From Pigoraptor vietnamica (lineage: Eukaryota; Opisthokonta; Filasterea): 33,390 nucleotides of DNA. Position numbers and translations under genes: made by a program. The stretch is from the NCBI GenBank assembly GCA_943704525.1, contig CALSCQ010002136.1:1-33390 (forward strand), written 5' to 3'. The notes beneath the pieces were generated by a model that had not been told where the DNA came from, ran no database searches, and saw nothing but the letters and a program-made list of their open reading frames with translations. The first letter of the stretch is position 1; each line of letters starts with the position of its first letter. Shown here piece by piece: positions 1 through 15,726 of the stretch.

Positions 1-134
<134 letters not shown>

Positions 135-268
135 GTGTCGTTTATTCTGCCGACTAACACGATGAACTGACCGACTGTATTGTGCATCCGTGCACGGGGC
201 ATTCTGCTGTCTCGCTTGCCCATTGTATTAATATCCCCTTCTTACCCTCTTGCGCAACACTTTCCCAG

Positions 269-2417
269 TTTCGCATCAAGTACTCGCCGTCGCTCGCTTT
301 TCCGACGGTGACGTTCTGCAACCTCAACCCCATCAGCATGCGCAAACTCAGAAATGCGGGCTTCAATTTCACGGGCGAAGACGAGGCGTCCATTCGTCCG
401 CCGATAGGGCGCAAAGAGCTCTACGAGCACTTCTACCAACGCCAGGCAGACTTCATCAAAAACTGCTCCTACACGCTGTCGGGTGGGTGCTTTTGCTCTG
501 GACGCAGCACGGTGTTCGTGGTGTATGGGACCGCCTGTGTCCGCGTGCACTTGTTTCGCTACTGACGGTGCACGTGGCGTGCTGTTGCCATTTTGTGAGT
601 CTCTCTGTTTGCATCCCCTGCCCTCCGCAAGGTTAAATGTGGACTTCGGCGCGTTTATTTTATGTCTTCATAGTGTCTTCTATTTATCTTATAGTTTCCG
701 CGGCGTTCATGAGAACGGAGCCGCACCGAGCACTGGCAAAAGAAAGTCACGCTTAAGTTCAAGTTGATCCTCTGTTCCTGCCATTAGTATTCGCCCACTC
801 TCGGCTGCGGTTCTCATCGCCTTTTCCCTGGCGGGACTGCAGACTGCAACAGCGACGACTATCTCGTGAATGTGACGGACGGCGAATACGGTCGCTGCTA
901 CCAGTTCAACGGGCCGTCGACAGATAACCAACTGCAGAGCTACCGCCCCGGTTCGCGTTACGGGCTGCAGCTGAACCTCAACATTGAGCAGGATGATTAC
1001 GCGCCCTCGTCACGAGAAGCCGGGATCATTGTAAGTCTCGTTCTCTCATACTCCCTTCTGGCGTGGGGGGCCGCAAGTGCCTTGACGACCCATCTTTCGT
1101 CCACGGGACTGCTGGACGTACACTGACTTGCTCGTGTCTTTGTCGTGTTGGCTGCCTTCGTACTGCGACTACTTTCGCGTGTTGTATGCCTCTGCTGGTG
1201 CTGATTGTGCCTGTCTCTGTGTGACAGATGCAACTGCACGACGCAAGCAAGCCGTTCGACCTCAATGCCGGTGGCTTCGGGTTGCAGCCAGGCTCGTACC
1301 ACCGCGTGAGTGTGCGACGCATCGAAATCTACAATCTGAAGAGTCCGTGGGGCTCGTGCGTCAGTTCAACGACCGTTAGCAAGGACGGGAAGACGGAGAC
1401 GTACTCGCTCGCAAATTGCTACGACAAGTGCCGCGACCAGGCGGTTGTGGAGACGTGCAACTGCCGTCCCGGGGGTTCGCCCGTGTCGTCCTCCGATGGA
1501 GTGGCGGACTGCGTGCCCGGCAAGGACTCCGCGGACGATATATGTCGGCGGGCGGTGGAGAAGAAGTTTGCGAGCAGCGACACGACTTCGACCTGCAACT
1601 GCCCCGAACCGTGCGCGGAGGTTTCGTACCAGTGGTCCATTAGCACGATTACAAGCCCCTCTCAAGCCGCACAGGCTGAGAAGTTGCGCGAGCTCGGCAA
1701 TATTGACAAGGCGACGCTGACGAACAACTTTCTGTCGGTCGATGTCTATTTCGAGGAGTTAAACTTTTGGAGTGAGTGCCATTTTGGCTGTGCTGCACAC
1801 GCGCACACGCACACCATGCCCTAACATATTGCCAACTTATCTTCGTGGTCGTAACATGGCAGGCGTCCAGCAGCAAGAGTCCGACACTCCCCAGGGCCTT
1901 TTCGGCAACATTGGTAATTTTTTTGTCCGTTAACAATTGCTGCGTGGTGCCGGTGCGTGTGTGCAGTGTGCCACTGAGTTCCGGCCATGTGTGTACAGCT
2001 GTGTATATATTGGGCCCGTTCGCCAGACGTATACGAAGCGCGCTCCTACGACTCGCCGCGACTCTTGGCTGAAACTTGCAGCACTGACAAGTGACCGGTG
2101 TTGGCCCTGCGCAGGAGGTAACCTCGGCCTCTTTCTCGGTGCGAGTTGGCTGTCCATTATGGAGGCCATGGAGCTCGTGTGGTGGTGGCTCAGGGACGCC
2201 TATTTGCGGAGGCAACAGAAGAAAAAGAAGACGACCGCCGTGGCGCCGGACCATCCCATCCCTCTCGATATTGAGCTTGGTGAGTCGTTGCGCACAGTGC
2301 TTCCGGGAACTGGACGCCAGTGTCGGCCGGACCAGTGACCGCTGTACGGCCGTCAGACTCAGTCAACTAACGCCGGGATGTCACACTGCAGAGTCGGTCA
2401 CCAAGAGAGAAGTGTAA
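269..2417 (+). CDS. DEG/ENaC (amiloride-sensitive sodium channel) family protein, 3' part
   Basis: Trimeric plasma-membrane cation channel subunit; the N-terminus and first membrane helix lie upstream of the window. Exons I delimit: 269-482, 843-1030, 1228-1771, 1863-1913, 2115-2279, 2392-2417 (395 residues, all phases close, stop TAA at 2415). The first exon opens in phase 0 after a pyrimidine-rich acceptor and encodes the family signature FPTVTFCNLNP just after helix 1. The third exon is the cysteine-rich extracellular region, with spaced Cys, CNCR and CNCPEPC motifs. The fifth exon gives the pre-helix GNLGLFLGASWLSIMEAMEL, containing the G-A-S selectivity-filter tripeptide, then helix 2 and a basic cytoplasmic tail (RRQQKKKK). 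The intron at 483-842 is long for this window. Family assignment is firm; ligand or gating stimulus cannot be inferred. Confidence 0.9.
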
Positions 2418-3320
2418 TATCACATTAAATTGAGTTTCAGACCCGGCGGTCTCAGTTTCTGCCTAATTTTCAGTTTTCGCCGTCGGGTTCGGCCGTATGC
2501 GGCAAGCTAGACTGACTTCCGCCGAGCCGGCAGTTGCCAATGCGACGGTCACTTCACTGAGCCGGCGCGGAACTGCACTCAAGCAAGTGGCCTGGCGGTA
2601 TGATGCCGACGTGTGCTCTGCTAGCACAGTACCGTACAGAACTGAGCTTCAGTTCGGTCAAAGTGCCGGCGTCGATTGACACACTTGACTTCGGGTCGTT
2701 TCGGGTCGTGACGAGTTGTCCGGCACTGAAGCTGAGCGGTCGATTTCAGTGACAGCCCGCATGCTGATTCACGGTTGCGGAGAGTGACATCTGTGTGTCT
2801 GGACAGCACCTGAGGGTTGCGCACAGTAGACTGCGATATCTCGCACTACCCGCGCGGTGTGTGCCATTGCTCCGATACGAATGGTTGGAGTCAATAATCA
2901 ATTCCATTTCTACTTCGATTTTACTAAACGTAATTTATTATTATACAAATTCAATTTGAGATCAAAGTGAAAATCTGGAAACGGAGTCCACCAGGGCTCT
3001 TCATGCACACAGGTATTGTGTTTGACATGATGCGCCCTGTGTCTTGAATAGAGCGTTTTGTGTCACCACATGTGGGTAGGTCACGCCCTTCTCCCTCGCA
3101 CCTGCGGGAAAATTCGAGTTTGGCACAGTGTGGTCACAAAAACCAATACAGAAAAAGGCTCTGTCCTCCTCACAGTCCGCTTCTTTGTCACCCGCGGCGT
3201 CACTGCAACGCAGCAAATACTCCGGCGTGCTGGTTCACCCCACCTCGCTCTTCGGGCACTTTTTCCTTTGGTGCGAGACTCCCGCGGCCGGGGTTCTGAG
3301 GGCGGTGGCGGCGACTGTAG
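2418..3320. other. Intergenic region, channel gene to zinc-finger gene
   Basis: No reading frame here shows recognisable protein features. The first half is rich in GCCGGC-like words and contains a direct repeat TTCGGGTCG x2 at about 2690-2708. It also has a weak inverted repeat (AGCTTCAGT near 2645 against ACTGAAGCT near 2725). An A/T-rich patch at about 2880-2990 stands out against the GC-rich surroundings. It presumably holds the 3' end of the channel gene and the promoter of the zinc-finger gene; no TATA box is convincing. Confidence 0.5.
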
Positions 3321-4442
3321 ATGCTGTCGGCTTCTTCTAGTATGTCGCAGCAAAGCGAAACTACGCACAACCTCAGCGAGCACGAGCGCATGAAAATGGT
3401 GGCGTCCGAAGCATTCCACATCAAAAACCTCATAGCCCTCGACGACGCCGACCCACGGCAACGGCGACTACCGGCGGCGAGCGCGCGGAGCAGCGATGAC
3501 TCTGAAAGCGCCGTGCAACAGAGCCCCGAGAACGGCACGAAGCCCGACTCGTCGCGTATCAAGCTGCTCGAGACGATGGCGCGGCAGCGGCCGTTTCTCT
3601 GCACTGGCTGCGGGATGCGATTCAAGCTGAAACACCACCTGACGAGGCACACGCAGAACCCGACGGCTTGCCTGCAACAGTCGCGCCTTCACGCCGGCGT
3701 CCACAGCGACCAGCCTGCCGAGTCGCGCCCTTACATTTGCTCGGGCTGCGGCATGCGATTCAAGCTCAAACACCACCTCAAGCGGCACTCGCGGAGCCCC
3801 AAGGCGTGCGAGGGTGCCGCGGTCATCTACCAGCTGGCGACGGACCCCACGCTCGAAGGGATCGCCCAGACGACCAAGACCGGCGCACCGGACGCGACGA
3901 GGACGGTCATGCGCATGGCCTCTGCGGCCGCAATGCACTCTGGCGAGTACGAGTCGCCGGCCTCGATGTCTCCACGCAGCTCGGCGTCTGGCGACGGCGT
4001 CGTTCCTGCACTGCGCGCCTCGCGCCCGGCCCCCGTGTCCGCGTTTGCGCCGGGCCTCAGGATCCAGGTTCCACAACAGCGGCCGACGGGCGTGTACCGC
4101 ATCGCGCCCCCGCCCACAGTGCCGACGGCGACGGGCATGCCGTTGTACGGCACGAGCGCGCAGGCCATGATGCCCTACGCGGCCCATATGCAACCCCAGT
4201 ACTACTACGAGCCTCACATGGTGCCCGTGCACCCGCAAGTGCCCCATGGATGGACGCCCGCCCTCCCGCAAAGCATCGCGCGCCCTATGTCTGTGCCGAT
4301 ACAAGCGCCGCCGGCTCCTAGCACTGCGGTGTACGGCGGGTACGACCACGAGCCGATGCGTCGGTCGGCGGCGGCGACGGCGATGGCGCAGCTGGCACAG
4401 GCCGCGGCGCAGTCGATGCCCCTCATGCAAAGCGCGTACTGA
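3321..4442 (+). CDS. Twin C2HC-type zinc-finger protein (putative DNA-binding regulator)
   Basis: Intronless frame of 373 residues. Two zinc fingers have the pattern C-x2-C-x12-H-x6-C: C94/C97/H110/C117 and C140/C143/H156/C163. The last ligand is cysteine rather than histidine, and the core CGMRFKLKHHL is identical in both. The N-terminal 90 residues are polar and Ser/Asp-rich; residues about 170-373 are low complexity, rich in Pro, Ala, Met and Tyr, as in many transcription-factor activation regions. Two ATGs compete, 3321 and 3342. Both are preceded by TAG, which could also be splice acceptors, so a short upstream exon is possible. Nuclear DNA binding is inferred from the fingers only; I recognise no specific orthologue. 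Confidence 0.8.
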   Translation: MLSASSSMSQQSETTHNLSEHERMKMVASEAFHIKNLIALDDADPRQRRLPAASARSSDDSESAVQQSPENGTKPDSSRIKLLETMARQRPFLCTGCGMRFKLKHHLTRHTQNPTACLQQSRLHAGVHSDQPAESRPYICSGCGMRFKLKHHLKRHSRSPKACEGAAVIYQLATDPTLEGIAQTTKTGAPDATRTVMRMASAAAMHSGEYESPASMSPRSSASGDGVVPALRASRPAPVSAFAPGLRIQVPQQRPTGVYRIAPPPTVPTATGMPLYGTSAQAMMPYAAHMQPQYYYEPHMVPVHPQVPHGWTPALPQSIARPMSVPIQAPPAPSTAVYGGYDHEPMRRSAAATAMAQLAQAAAQSMPLMQSAY

Positions 4443-5122
4443 CGTGCGCTCAGTCGACGCGCCGGAGCCGCTTTCGACGAACTGGCTCTGTCCTGATCGT
4501 GATGATACTCGCGTGCGCTGATTCCTATTTGCAAAGTCCCCGTGTTCTGGCTGGCTGGTCTGGCCCCTGCGTTCTCGGTTGCGTGCGTCTGCGGCGGCGT
4601 TTGTGCGCGAATATCCCCTCAGCTGTATAAAACACTCACTGATTTACACCACTGACACGGTGAGCTGGAGTTTGCCGCCGGAACTGAAAGTCGCCGGCGC
4701 CAGCTTCGGTGTGTTGACATGCGCCAGTCTGAGTCTGTGTCCACTCTGGGCATGACATCAATCCCTCAGCACTCAAGAGCATATTGCCCGCGTCGCACGC
4801 CAACATGGTAGTGCCTTGTGCATCCACTGGTGCGTCCGTGTGCTGCCTGTGGTGGGACGGCGGAATAATGGTCGTTCAGCCTCTGTAAACAGTCGCACGG
4901 CGCAAAAATATGTTGAGAATGTGACCGGACTGTTGGCGTTGCTCGTGTGTGGTGACGGCACTGCGACAACCAACGCACCCACCTTCGCGCACACCGTCGC
5001 GACCCACGACGTGGGCCGCAGACGCACTTGCGCTGGAAAAGTACACAGGAATGACTTTTTTTATTGCCGGGTATTGCTGCGATTGAGTCACGACGACTCG
5101 TGTTGTTGATTGGCACTGCATC
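4443..5122. other. Intergenic region, zinc-finger gene to subtilisin gene
   Basis: No supported gene. A TATAAAA sequence sits at 4626-4632, but it is about 490 bases from the next ATG. It would act as a core promoter only with a long 5' leader or an unseen leader exon. The rest is unremarkable GC-rich sequence. Confidence 0.45.
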
Positions 5123-7529
<2,407 letters not shown>

Positions 7530-7669
7530 ACGGTGCACATACGGCGAAATATCTTGTGGCCTTAGAACAAGGCCAGCGTCTTACGGCGCGGCTGCGTGCA
7601 TGGCGTGAAAAGAGACGTCGTTGCGTGTATAGTGTGGAAAACGGGCGTATTGTATTGCCGGTCGTTGCG

Positions 7670-9418
<1,749 letters not shown>

Positions 9419-10257
9419 GTACGGCCCACGGGTGGCCAGTCCAGAACCGCCACCGCCACAAGCCGTCGGTTGGGAGAATGCACTACGATAGCGCGTGCAT
9501 ATTGCGTCAGAAGCGAGACCTTCGCTGACAACAAGCTCAAACAGGTCGTGGAAGCACAACAGCACCTGTAATAGTAGAGACCCGCTGCAGCACCGACTGC
9601 GGCGACGCCGGCCGCAACATGGCCGCTTCTGCAGAGAGAACAACACTGTGAGTGGGATAGGAAGAGTTACGCACATGAATAGACATTGTTACGGCGCTGT
9701 CCCCCTGTACGAAGTTGCGCACACCTTATCACACGCCGGGTTCCGGTCGCTGCTGCAGAGTGCATGTGCCGCGCCACTGGACGCGCAGCAGACGCGGCGC
9801 GCCACAGCGCCCGACGGCAAACAGCCGCGCAGGCAGACGACATTGCAACGGCTGATCAAAGCACTCGCAGCCACTGCCGGGAATGGGGGTAACACTGAGA
9901 CAGATGCCGGACGCACCACAACGAAGACGATTCAGCGCGCCAGCACTTATGTTGAGGGAAGGAAATCGCACACACTCACTCTCTCTTTCTCTCCCTGTGT
10001 ACGGCAAAGTGCGCAAAACAGCGAGAGGGCAGTAGCGGCGAGAGAGAGAGGCAGTTCTCGCGCTCCACTCGCCGTGTCCGCGACTCGCACGTGACGTTCA
10101 CGTGACCGTATATCACGTGATCAGCCACGTCAGCACAATCGTTGTGACGTGGCGAGTGCTGACACATCAAAATACTACACAGCCGAGAGAGGAGCTGAAA
10201 GTCACAGCGACCAAACGCACTGCGTTTCCGTACGCAGTCGCGCGCATCGCACCCGCC
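9419..10257. other. Divergent intergenic region between CPOX and macroglobulin genes
   Basis: This segment holds the two divergent promoters and possibly an N-terminal extension of CPOX (9419-9676 is open in its frame). No other gene is supported; frames crossing it on the plus strand are antisense to CPOX. The right part, 10086-10152, carries a cluster of palindromic boxes described separately. Confidence 0.6.
10088..10152. promoter_or_regulatory. Cluster of CACGTG and TGACGTGG-type elements upstream of macroglobulin
   Basis: Perfect CACGTG palindromes occur at 10088-10093, 10099-10104 and 10114-10119. TGACGTGG occurs reversed at 10125-10132 (CCACGTCA) and forward at 10145-10152. In other eukaryotes CACGTG is bound by bHLH/bHLH-ZIP factors and TGACGTGG-like sites by bZIP factors. 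The cluster ends about 105 bases before the macroglobulin ATG. Function is inferred from motif density only. Confidence 0.5.
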
Positions 10258-13200
10258 ATGCCCCGTATCACTGCGCGAAGGGCGGGCGCGGTCGTCGCGG
10301 CCCTTGCCGCCGCCTACCTGGTGGCCGTCGCCGTGCTCAGCCTGGAGGACCCCGCCCCAGACAAGGGCATCTTTCCCATCTTTCCCATGCCGCGCGGAGA
10401 CGACGGAGAGGGCGCACAGCAAGGGGCGGTGCATCTGCACGGAGAGAACGGGGACGGGGGCGCTGTCGACGGCAATGTCGAGGCAGTGGACGGGGACGCC
10501 GGGGATCAGCCGGTGCGACTCGCCGGGCTGCTCCAGAAGAGGCCGGGCCGGCTTCCACCGCCCGTGGACTTTGGCATCGAGCAAGTGAAGCGCGAGGTGA
10601 TCGACGACAACTTTTTTCCGCCCGCGGGCGACGACAACGAGATGTTGCGGCGCAGTCTGTTTGGGATCGCGCGCTACCTGACGCACGTGACCACCGACAA
10701 GCCAACGTACCGTGCGGGCGACACGCTGTACGCGCGCGCGTTCGTATTGGGCGCCTTCGATCGCGTGCCCTTCATGCATTCGAACGTGTACCTCGGCAGC
10801 ACGGCGGAGGTGCTTGCCCCGTCCGGACAGATAGAATACTCTGGGCCGGTGACCGCCAACGGCACCATTCCCTTCCAGTGGGTGGTGCCGACAACTGCGG
10901 TGGGCGGCGAATACACGCTGCGCATCACACACAAGAGAGACGGGTGGGTCGCAGCGTTGTCGCGTCGTCTTGTGAGCTCTGTTTTCACTCCGTGCCTCCC
11001 CCCCCCCCTTTCTCCCTCTCTTCTTGCTGACTTGAGCTACTCGCGTTGAAGGTTCCCGCCGGCCGTGCGGAAGTTTACGGTCCAGCGAACGACACGTCCG
11101 CGCATGCGTCTTCTCCTCGAGTTCGCCGAGCGTGGTTACGGACCCGGCGAGACGGTCACTGCGACGCTCACGGTGAGCATTCAGCTCTCGCCCTGGTCGC
11201 GTTTTTCACAGGCGAGACGTGCAAGCTTGTTTCTATTCCACTGATATTTAATCGCCCGGCGTGTGTGCATGCGCAGGTGTCGCGTGCAGAGGGAGGCATT
11301 CCCGTGGGCGCGGAGGTGACTTTCTCCGCGCGCGTCGAGGGGCGCTCCATCGCTATTCCCGGCGCGAGTTTGTCTCTGGGCGAGAACGGCAGTGCGACCG
11401 CGTCCTTTGCGCTTCCCGACAGAATCGACGTCGACGAAGGCAGCGTGACGGCCGTTGTGCGGGACGGCGGCGTGGTCGAGTCGACAACAAGGACCCTCCC
11501 ACTTGTCGTCAAGGCGCTCGTAGTGAAGGCGTATCCGGAGGTGCGTGTGCTCTGAATGGATCGCTTGTGCGTGTCCCTGCGGTTGGGAGTGGAAGCTCTT
11601 GGCGGTGATGGCTATGTTCTGCACCGTGTGCGCTGCCTGCTGTGCGTATTAATGTAACGGTGCCATATTTATAGTTCGGAATTAAGGCAGCGCCTTTAGT
11701 GCACGGAGCTTGTGCGGCAGAGCAAATTGCCATCAGAGGCTCATTTTTCCGTCTTCCGCTGCTGCGCTTGCTTGTAGGGCGGCGATCTCGTTCTCGGCCT
11801 TCTCAACGGCGTGTACTTTGAGGCGCGCGACACCCGCGGCGAGCCCGTCAGCATTGCGGGATACGTCGTTGCCCACGCGCCTGGCACGCAGCCCGTTCTT
11901 GGCGACGACGCAAGCCGTATTGTGTCCGTCACCGCCGAGCACGAAGGTCGGGCTTACGCGCGGTTCATCCCGGTCGCGGGGAAGTGGTATTCGCTTGTGG
12001 TCGTGCGCCCTGCGGGCGTGAAGGCGACCTTCCCCCTCCCGGAAGTGAAGGACGCGGGCGTGGCGATGATCACGGCTGAACCGGCGTATGCGAGCGGAGA
12101 GGCCATCTCGGTGCGTTGGGAGGACAAAGGCGCTTGCGCTCTGCGTGTTCTCTATTCGCTGTGCATTCGCTCCCGTGTCAGTTGCGGTCTTCGAATGGTG
12201 GTGAATCGATGCTAACAAAGTGCGTGCAATCGCAGCTGCGCGTGAGCGGAACGCAGCCAGGGGAGTACAAGGTGGTTGCATATCGACGCGAGCGCGAAAT
12301 AGGCTTCGCCGACGTCAGTATCCGAGAGCCCGGCAAGCCTGTCGACGTCGCTCTCTCTCTGCCTGTGGGCGCCGCGTTTGAGGGCGTGCTCCGCATCACT
12401 GTGTACGCCAAACCCAGCCGTCCTGTGGCCGAACGCCTCGTCTATCGCGTGCCGCACTCGCGCGTGCGTGTCGTCGTAGAAGCGGACTCGCCAGAGTACG
12501 TTCCCGGCGGCGGTGTGGACGTCACGGTGACGACGCTGGACGCGGCAACCGGAAAGCCCGTGCGCGCTCTTGTCGGCGTCACTGTGACCGACGATTCGGT
12601 GCTGTCACGCATCGAGCCACGCCGGCGCGCCCCCCGCCTCCCCGAAATGGCGCTGCTAGAGGACGAGGTTGAGAGCTTTTTCGACCCCGCGGGGTACGTG
12701 TGCGACGAGCCGCTCACGGGCATCGATGAGAAGTGCGCGCGCAACATAGACCTCCTGCTCGGAACGCAGGGATGGCGCCGGTGGGTGTACACGGACGAGG
12801 AGCGGCTCGAGGGCCAGCGCGGGGCGGCGGACCAACGCCTGCTCGCTATTTTCAAGGGGGTGGGTGTTGTAGTGTTGATGTGCGACTGCTTCGCGTCAAA
12901 TGCATTCGCGCTCTTCTAATTCTTTCTTTTTGCAATGACGGCTCTCATGACACTCTCACCTGTGTCGCTGTGGTCGTGCAGGAGCGCGCCCCTCCGAAGA
13001 TTTTCCGCGCTATGCCAATGGCGATGGCCATGCGCGAGCAAGTTGCCGACGCAGCCCTCGCGGCCGCCGCACCTGTGCCCGCCCCTCCGGCGGAGTTCGG
13101 GGGCGCGGGTGTGGCAATGGACGACGGCGTGCAAGCGGACGCGGATGTGCAGGAAGTGGATGCGCAGAACATTGAAGCGGATGTGGACGTGGTCGTAGAC

Positions 13201-15726
13201 GCGGAGGATGCCGACATCGACGAAGTGGACATTACCGAGAATGCGAACGCAGGGGCAGCGGAGGCCCCTGCTGGCGTCGCGCAGGAGGCCATTATGGAAC
13301 CCCGTATCAACGCCAAGATGATGGCGGACGCTCCCGCCGCGCGCATGATGTTTCGTCCGCCAGTCGTCTACGTGCCGCAGCCCATGTACGTGCGCGAGTA
13401 CGCGCACACGCTGCGCCCGGGCTGGCGTGCGGACGAGCGGACCGACTTTGTCGAGACGGTGTACTGGTGCGACCACATACAGACGGGTGCCGATGGCCGC
13501 GCGACCGTGCGCTTCTCACTCTCGGACCTCGTGACGGAATACCGCGTTGTCGTGGATGCGGTGGCGAAGGACGGCGGGCTCGGTTCGCACGACGGCGTAT
13601 TGCTGCCGGCGCGCAAGGCTTTTGCGGTGGAGGCGCGCATCCCGCCGGAGCTCACCCTCGGGGACTCGCTCGTCATGCCCATCGCCGTCCTCAACAGGGC
13701 GTCGCGACCGGTGGAGGTGACGCTGCGTGCGCGCATGGACGGCGGCACCGACACCATCGGGCAGCCGCTGACGACCTATGTGGAGGCACATGCGAACGGC
13801 GTCGCGCACCAAACGCTCTCGCTGCCCGTGCCGGGGACGGACGCGACTACCGACGAGGAAGCATCGTCGCTGGGCGAGCGTCGCATTGTGTTTCAGGGCG
13901 AGACACTGCCGAAGACGAGCCAAGACCTTCGCCTGCGCGACTCGCAGACGCTGTCGACGAACGTCGTCCCGCTGGGGTTCCCCGTGAAGGGCCATGCATC
14001 GGCGCTGACCAAGACGGGCGTGTCGTACTCGCTCGCCGTGCCAGATGACGCGCTTCCGGGCGCGACGTGGCTGACGGCGCACGTGTACCCGTCGCCGATC
14101 GGCAACATCCTCAGCGCGCTCGAAGCGCTCATCCAGGAGCCCTACGGCTGCTTTGAGCAGACGAGTGCGACGACGTATCCCATGGTCATGGCGCTTCGCT
14201 TCCTGACGCTCAATCCGGGCGCACCGGGGGCGGCCGCGGCAATCGAGCGCGCGCGTACGCTCCTCGAGAAAGGGTACGACCGGCTCGTGGGCTTTGAGAC
14301 GAAGGACGGCGGGTTCGAGTGGTTTGGGCAATCGCCGGGCCACGAGGCGCTCACGGCGTACGGGCTGCTGCAGTTTCTGGAGATGCGCGAGGTGATTCGC
14401 GTCGACGCCACGATGACGAAGCGCACGCAGGAGTGGCTGCTGTCGCGCCGGAACGCCAAGGGCGGGTTCAACCTCAACAGCGCGCGTCTGGACACGTTCG
14501 GAGGTGCCACAGCTCTTATCACAAAGTGAGTCTTGCGGTGTAATTTTTCGCAAATGTGGCAATCGTCCGTCCGGCGCGCCAGTGCCTTGTTTGGTGATGT
14601 CGCGCCCATTTTTGCTTATGTGTGCACGCGCGCTTGCAGCCTGTACATCACGTGGTCGCTGAGCGAGGCCGGAATTCCGCTGAGGTCCGAAGAGGTCGCG
14701 TATGCCCGCGAAGCCGCGCGCACGTCCACCGACGGGTACGTGCTGGCGCTCGTTGCGTCGATTCTCTACAACGTCAAGGACGACAAGGCGGCCGCTAAGG
14801 TTGCCGCCACGCTCGGCGAGCTTCAGCAGAAGGACGGGGGTATCATACAGGCAGAGACGTCCATCACGAGCTCCGGTGGAGAGGCACTCGTGGTGGAGAC
14901 GACTGCGCTCGCTGCGATTGCGTGGTCACACGACATTCAGCAGTTTGGCGACAATGCATTCCGCGCCCTCTCCTTCCTTGGCAAGAACTGTCAGGGCGGC
15001 CGTTTTGCGTCGACGCAGGCGACCGTCTTGGCGCTCAAGGCAATCCTCGCGTATCGCGAGGCTGTCGCGAAGAGGGGACCGGGCGACACGGGCGCCGTCG
15101 TTACCGTGTCTGTCGACGAGCAGGACGTTGCGCGGGCCGAGTACGCTGCGGGCGCGACCGATGCCGTCGTATTTGACTCTCGGAAGCCCGAATTCGCCGG
15201 CCTTGCGAAGGCGATCGCCAAGCCCGGCACGCACAACGTCCAGGTGCGCATCGAGCAGGCGGGGAAGGGGCGCTCTGTCATGGTGGCAGTTTCGTCGGAG
15301 ATGACGACGCCCCGGCCGCCGACATCGCTGGGCGCTCGCATTGCGCTCAACACCTCGCTGTCCGCGGACAACTTTGTCCAGGGCGACTCTGTGGACGTCG
15401 TTGCGACCGTGGCGAATTTGCAGGCGACGCGCTCTCCCATGACGACAGCAATCATCGGATTGCCGAGCGGACTCGAGCCTCGCCATGACAGCCTGCGAGA
15501 GCTCGTCGACTCGAACGTGATATCGTACTTTGAGGTCACCGGCCGCGCCGTCGTGCTCTACTGGCGGACGCTAGCGCCGAACGCAGTCGTTCGCGTGAAG
15601 TTTGACGCCACGGCGGTGCACCCGGGCACGTTCACGGGTGCGGCAAGTCGCGCCTACCTGTACTACACGGACGAGCTCAAGCACTGGGCAAACCCGCTGA
15701 GTATCACCATATCACCGCGCACTTAA
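10258..15726 (+). CDS. Alpha-2-macroglobulin family thioester protein (bacterial-type architecture)
   Basis: Protease-trapping thioester protein of 1552 residues. Exons: 10258-10943, 11052-11172, 11277-11540, 11778-12110, 12236-12859, 12982-14525, 14640-15726 (phases close). The chosen ATG puts a basic tip and hydrophobic span (residues 10-28) at the N-terminus, so it is a signal anchor or signal peptide; the frame is open upstream from 10102. Macroglobulin-like domains begin near residue 140 (TTDKPTYRAGDTLYARA), followed by RKFTVQRTTRPRMRLLLEF and YPEGGDLVLGLLNGVYFEA across an exon junction. Further on are LLLGTQGWRRW, then an acidic, Ala/Met-rich linker at about 677-805, then the A2M core (TVYWCDHIQTGADG). 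The thioester site is PYGCFEQTSA with Cys1066 and Gln1069; animal members usually have GCGEQ. The C-terminus continues as the helical thioester domain and a receptor-binding-like beta domain. Residue counts are from my exon model. Confidence 0.92.

Noticed and set aside
3468-4430. 320-codon open frame on the minus strand opposite the zinc-finger gene
   Set aside because: It is Arg/His-rich with no motif, and is a by-product of GC-rich codon usage on the other strand, which encodes real zinc fingers.
4626-4632. TATAAAA as promoter of the subtilisin gene
   Set aside because: It is about 490 bases from the ATG with no visible leader exon, so it is mentioned only as a possibility.
9537-9620. Mitochondrial presequence exon for CPOX from the ATG at 9620
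   Set aside because: The peptide looks like a presequence, but none of the donor/acceptor pairs I tried joins it in phase to the conserved exon.
9976-10932. 318-codon minus-strand open frame across the macroglobulin start
   Set aside because: It has no recognisable features and overlaps the conserved first macroglobulin domain.
13516-14562. 348-codon minus-strand open frame opposite the macroglobulin thioester exon
   Set aside because: Composition is Arg/Leu/His-rich without domains; the plus strand carries the conserved GCFEQ region.
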